From NCBI GenBank assembly GCA_041821315.1, contig JBGUEO010000014.1, positions 39,826-103,825 of the forward strand: a stretch of 64,000 bases of DNA, in the 5' to 3' direction. This document shows, piece after piece, positions 61,135 to 64,000 of the stretch (positions are counted from its first letter, which is position 1; the number at the start of each line of letters is the position of its first letter). The notes below the pieces were generated by a model. That model had not been told where the DNA came from. It saw only the letters and a program-made list of their open reading frames with translations, and did no database searches. The translations under genes were made by a program, and so were the position numbers. This DNA comes from DIGJ01 sp041821315 (GTDB lineage Bacteria; Bacillota; Clostridia; Lachnospirales; Lachnospiraceae).

Positions 61135-63102
61135 TTAACAAATTTCTGCTCCTGCAGGCATTGATTTTTCTGGTACTACAAGTGCCAAGTTACCATCCGC
61201 ATCTTCTGCACACAAAAGCATACCTTCTGATATTACACCAGCTAATTTTGCAGGCTTTAGGTTCGATAATACCATAACTTTTTTACCTACCATCTCTTCT
61301 CTACTATAATACTGTTTGATACCAGAAACAATTTGCTTTATTTCACTTCCAACACGCACTTTGGAACATAACAGTTTCTTTGACTTAGGAACTTCTTCAC
61401 ATTCTAGAATTTCACCTACCTGAAACTGCATTTTCATAAAATCATCATATTCAATTTCTGGCTTTGCTTCCATGTCCATTACTGCTTCTTCACTCCTAGG
61501 CTCTGCCGTTTCCTCCTCTTTATGCTGTTTTCCCTCTATTTTTTCAACCTGTTTTAGAACTTCTTCCCGATCAAGTCTTGCAAATAATATTTCAGGTGTT
61601 TCAATAACTTTAGTCCCTGATATATACTTTCCATAGGTATTCAGATCGCCTAGTTCCCTCTTGTTGTCGTTGATCTGTGCCAAAATCCGAGCAGATGTTT
61701 CTGGCATAAACGATTCCAAAAGACTCGCTCCAATACTAATACTTTCAACTAAATTATAAAGCACTGTTTCCAAACGATCTTTTTTCGCCTCATCTTTTGC
61801 AAGTGCCCATGGCATCGTTTCGTCAATATATTTATTACATCGTTTAAATAAAGTGAAAATCTCAGATATTGCATCTGCAATACGAAGCTTCTCCATCTTT
61901 TCTTCAACTTTCTTCGACGTTTCCAAGGTTAATTTAATTAATTCAGTATCGACATCTTCTACTACATTACCATTAGTTACAATCCCGCCAAAATATTTAT
62001 TAGACATCGAGATTGTACGATTTACTAGATTTCCTAGGGTATTTGCAAGATCAGAATTCATGCGTTCCACCATAAGTTCCCAGGTAATCACACCATCATT
62101 TTCAAAGGGCATTTCATGAAGTACAAAATAACGAACCGCATCCACACCAAAAATACTTACAAGATCATCGGCATAGAGCACATTTCCTTTGGATTTACTC
62201 ATTTTTCCATCTCCTTGAAGCAGCCATGGATGACCAAATACCTGCTTTGGAAGCGGAATTTCTAATCCCATTAACATAATTGGCCAGTAGATGGTATGAA
62301 AACGAAGAATATCTTTACCAATTAAGTGTAAATCAGCAGGCCAGTATTTCTCATAAAGTGCATCATTATTACCATCTGCATCAAATCCAAGCCCTGTAAT
62401 ATAATTACTTAATGCATCAAGCCATACATATACAACGTGTTTCTCATCAAAATCAACTGGAATTCCCCATTTAAAAGATGTTCTGGATACGCATAAATCC
62501 TGAAGACCCGGTAGTAAAAAGTTATTCATCATTTCATTCTTCCTTGATTCCGGTTGAATAAATTCAGGATGGGTATTAATATGCTCAATTAAACGGTCTG
62601 CATATTTACTAAGTTTTAAAAAATAAGCCTCTTCCTTTGCTGGCTGACACTCCCTTCCACAATCCGGACATTTTCCATCTTCAAGCTGTGACGCTGTAAA
62701 AAAGGATTCGCACGGCGTGCAATACATTCCTTCATAATGACCTTTGTAAATATCACCTTTTTCATATAATGTTCGAAAAATTTTCTGAATCTGTTTTTCA
62801 TGATCTTGATCCGTCGTACGTATAAATCGATCATACGATGTATTCATTAAATCCCAAATTCTTTTAATTTCTCCTGCTACATTATCAACAAATTCTTTTG
62901 GTGTAATTCCTGCTTCCGCTGCCTTTAATTCAATTTTCTGTCCATGTTCATCCGTTCCTGTCTGAAAACGGACGTCGTATCCTTGATACCGTTTAAATCT
63001 CGCAATACTATCTGCAAGAACCGCCTCATACGTATTTCCTATATGCGGTTTACCTGACGTGTAGGCGATTGCTGTTGTTAAATAATATGGCTTCTTTTCC
63101 AT
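61135..63102 (-). CDS. metG: Methionyl-tRNA synthetase
   Basis: A 655-residue class I synthetase. The HIGH-like motif is GKPHIGNTYEAVLADS (residues ~14-29). Zinc-binding cysteines are in YCTPCESFF and GKCPDCGREC, and the KMSKS motif is KMSKSKGNVLYADD. The C-terminal ~110 residues are an EMAP/tRNA-binding domain (FMKMQFQVGEILECEEVP) that also dimerises. A Met-specific T-box leader lies upstream. Confidence 0.97.
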   Translation of the reverse strand: MEKKPYYLTTAIAYTSGKPHIGNTYEAVLADSIARFKRYQGYDVRFQTGTDEHGQKIELKAAEAGITPKEFVDNVAGEIKRIWDLMNTSYDRFIRTTDQDHEKQIQKIFRTLYEKGDIYKGHYEGMYCTPCESFFTASQLEDGKCPDCGRECQPAKEEAYFLKLSKYADRLIEHINTHPEFIQPESRKNEMMNNFLLPGLQDLCVSRTSFKWGIPVDFDEKHVVYVWLDALSNYITGLGFDADGNNDALYEKYWPADLHLIGKDILRFHTIYWPIMLMGLEIPLPKQVFGHPWLLQGDGKMSKSKGNVLYADDLVSIFGVDAVRYFVLHEMPFENDGVITWELMVERMNSDLANTLGNLVNRTISMSNKYFGGIVTNGNVVEDVDTELIKLTLETSKKVEEKMEKLRIADAISEIFTLFKRCNKYIDETMPWALAKDEAKKDRLETVLYNLVESISIGASLLESFMPETSARILAQINDNKRELGDLNTYGKYISGTKVIETPEILFARLDREEVLKQVEKIEGKQHKEEETAEPRSEEAVMDMEAKPEIEYDDFMKMQFQVGEILECEEVPKSKKLLCSKVRVGSEIKQIVSGIKQYYSREEMVGKKVMVLSNLKPAKLAGVISEGMLLCAEDADGNLALVVPEKSMPAGAEIC

Positions 63103-63209
63103 AATAATCTCCTTTCATTTTTCACATACTATGTTAAAAATTCTTTCCGATCAAACAAAGACTGCATCTTTTATTATATAGTGTTCGTTGAAGAATTTTT
63201 CTATATAAT

Positions 63210-63480
63210 AAAAAAAAGCTCGTCTCTAATTACTTAAAGACGAGCTGATATCTCGTGTTACCACTTTAATTTGCCTGCACTTTACAGTACAGACCTCCAT
63301 AACTGCATACACAGTCTGCATGATAACGGGTGCTTTCCGTCGCAGCCTAAACATTTATCTATTGCCTCAGCTACTCTGCTCCAAGACCATCTTCCTCTGC
63401 ATTCTCCATATCCCTTCTCAGCTACCGGGTTTCTCTGTATTGTGTCCTAACAGGCTACTCTTCTTTTCAACGCATTTTTT
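63210..63480 (-). promoter_or_regulatory. T-box riboswitch (Met) controlling metG
   Basis: The minus-strand leader contains the T-box AAAGTGGTAACACGAGA (63268-63252 region) followed by a terminator stem AGCTCGTCTCT/AGACGAGCT and a T-run at 63217-63210. Stem I shows GGTAGCTGAGAAGG and GAAGATGGTCTTGGAG. In the latter the specifier codon is AUG (63390-63388), so uncharged tRNA-Met should allow read-through into metG. Confidence 0.9.
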
Positions 63481-63574
63481 TATATTTAACGTACTACATC
63501 ATTCTTTATATGGAATGTATACGCACTAGTTTATTCGTAGATTACCCATTTGTCAAGATGTTTTAACACTTTTC

Positions 63575-63727
63575 TTATTTGTCATCCTTATGCTTTTTTA
63601 TAATTTCTGTATATCTTCTTTGCGCAGCTTCCATTTCTGGATCACTATCCACTGGAATCTTGTTCGTTTCCTTATCTAACTCCGCTAACAAATCAGCCAA
63701 ATCATCATCACTAAATAACTTGTCCAT
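63575..63727 (-). CDS. Small acidic hypothetical protein (50 aa)
   Basis: A 50-codon ORF starting at ATG behind GGGAGGATGAAAA. The product is acidic and helical (KLFSDDDLADLLAELDKETN, then EMEAAQRRYTEIIKKHKDDK). It is short but has a good ribosome binding site and codon use like its neighbours. I do not recognise it. It lies upstream of the metG T-box on the same strand. Confidence 0.55.
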   Translation of the reverse strand: MDKLFSDDDLADLLAELDKETNKIPVDSDPEMEAAQRRYTEIIKKHKDDK

Positions 63728-63807
63728 TTTTCATCCTCCCTATTCTTTAGGCTTGGTAAACTCTGCATTTATTATACGAAATATTTCCTGCAAAGTAAAG
63801 ATTTAGA

Positions 63808-63978
63808 TTCTGGTTTAGCTGGTCAACGGACGCGGGAAATTTTGAGATATCCACGCAAAAACAGGGGTGGGTATTGTTACTCTCTGACAGAAAAATAGGA
63901 AGCCGGGAACAATCAAGCGCATGAACACTACGCAGAAACTCTAACGACTGTTCCCGACTTCCTTTTTTTCTGTCAGAG
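63808..63978. repeat. Dispersed intergenic repeat, copy 2, with a long hairpin
   Basis: The first half matches 51661-51775. The second half is a 30-bp imperfect stem: CTCTGACAG...GGAAGCCGGGAACA with TGTTCCCGACTTCC...CTGTCAGAG (63882-63911 with 63949-63978). The loop contains ATCAAGCGCATGAACA, also present in inverted orientation at 52080-52095. No ORF is present from 63728 to the end of the window. Confidence 0.65.
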
Positions 63979-64000
63979 CTGTACGTAATTGAACTGTTTT

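Noticed and set aside
1..64000. CRISPR arrays, tRNA and rRNA genes
   Set aside because: No regularly spaced direct repeats with unique spacers and no tRNA or rRNA sequence were recognised by eye.

Overview
The window is AT-rich, with strong AGGAGG-type ribosome binding sites and Clostridia-type gene content: cwlD, a membrane-anchored GH18 glucanase, MecA, an F-type ATP synthase with a Na+-type c subunit, a Met T-box and a selenium-dependent molybdenum hydroxylase cluster. An anaerobic, probably spore-forming Lachnospiraceae-like Firmicute is the best reading; this rests on protein families recognised by eye, not on a search.

Region 1 (1-13,380) is a decaying accessory island. It holds a chimeric esterase/beta-phosphoglucomutase ORF, pieces of rhuM and yhcG genes, a HEPN/MNT and a RelBE toxin-antitoxin pair, three copies of a serine-peptidase 3' end, an ISL3 transposase remnant, and modules bounded by inverted repeats and flanked by direct repeats. 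Inside two modules lie cassettes of secreted and lipid-anchored proteins. One cassette (7,674 to 4,547, minus strand) includes an AgrD-like pheromone precursor and a secreted lysozyme-like protein.

Region 2 (13,381-20,300) is a ribose/deoxyribose block: rbsK-rbsD-rbsA-rbsC-rbsB, the LacI-type regulator rbsR and deoC. All three transcription units carry near-identical 12-bp palindromic operators placed at their promoters. Region 3 (21,180-28,612) is a complete atp operon, atpZ/I-B-E-F-H-A-G-D-C. Region 4 (28,800-40,900) is ordinary core: a DUF402 protein, a low-molecular-weight phosphatase, TsaC/Sua5, an EIIC-EAL c-di-GMP phosphodiesterase, CwlD, a hydrolase, a cysteine-desulfurase-like enzyme divergent from a DUF3343 gene, a 5'-nucleotidase, an aldehyde dehydrogenase and a lysoplasmalogenase-like protein.

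Region 5 (40,904-43,929) is a complete agr quorum-sensing locus, agrBD divergent from agrCA. Region 6 (44,009-51,660) is the selenium-dependent molybdenum hydroxylase system: a LysR regulator, yqeC, yqeB, yedF, mocA and xdh, with selD divergent. Region 7 (52,133-63,727) holds a GH18 protein, a Ser/Thr kinase with a P-loop-like partner, mecA, a class A PBP, rsmA, tatD and metG behind a Met T-box.

The main discovery candidate joins regions 1 and 5. An identical architecture (two 11-bp repeats spaced 21 bp apart, then a -10 box 28-29 bp downstream) stands before agrBD and before both island cassettes, and nowhere else that I noticed. This predicts that the chromosomal agr system controls the island's secreted cassettes, one of which carries its own orphan AgrD-like peptide.
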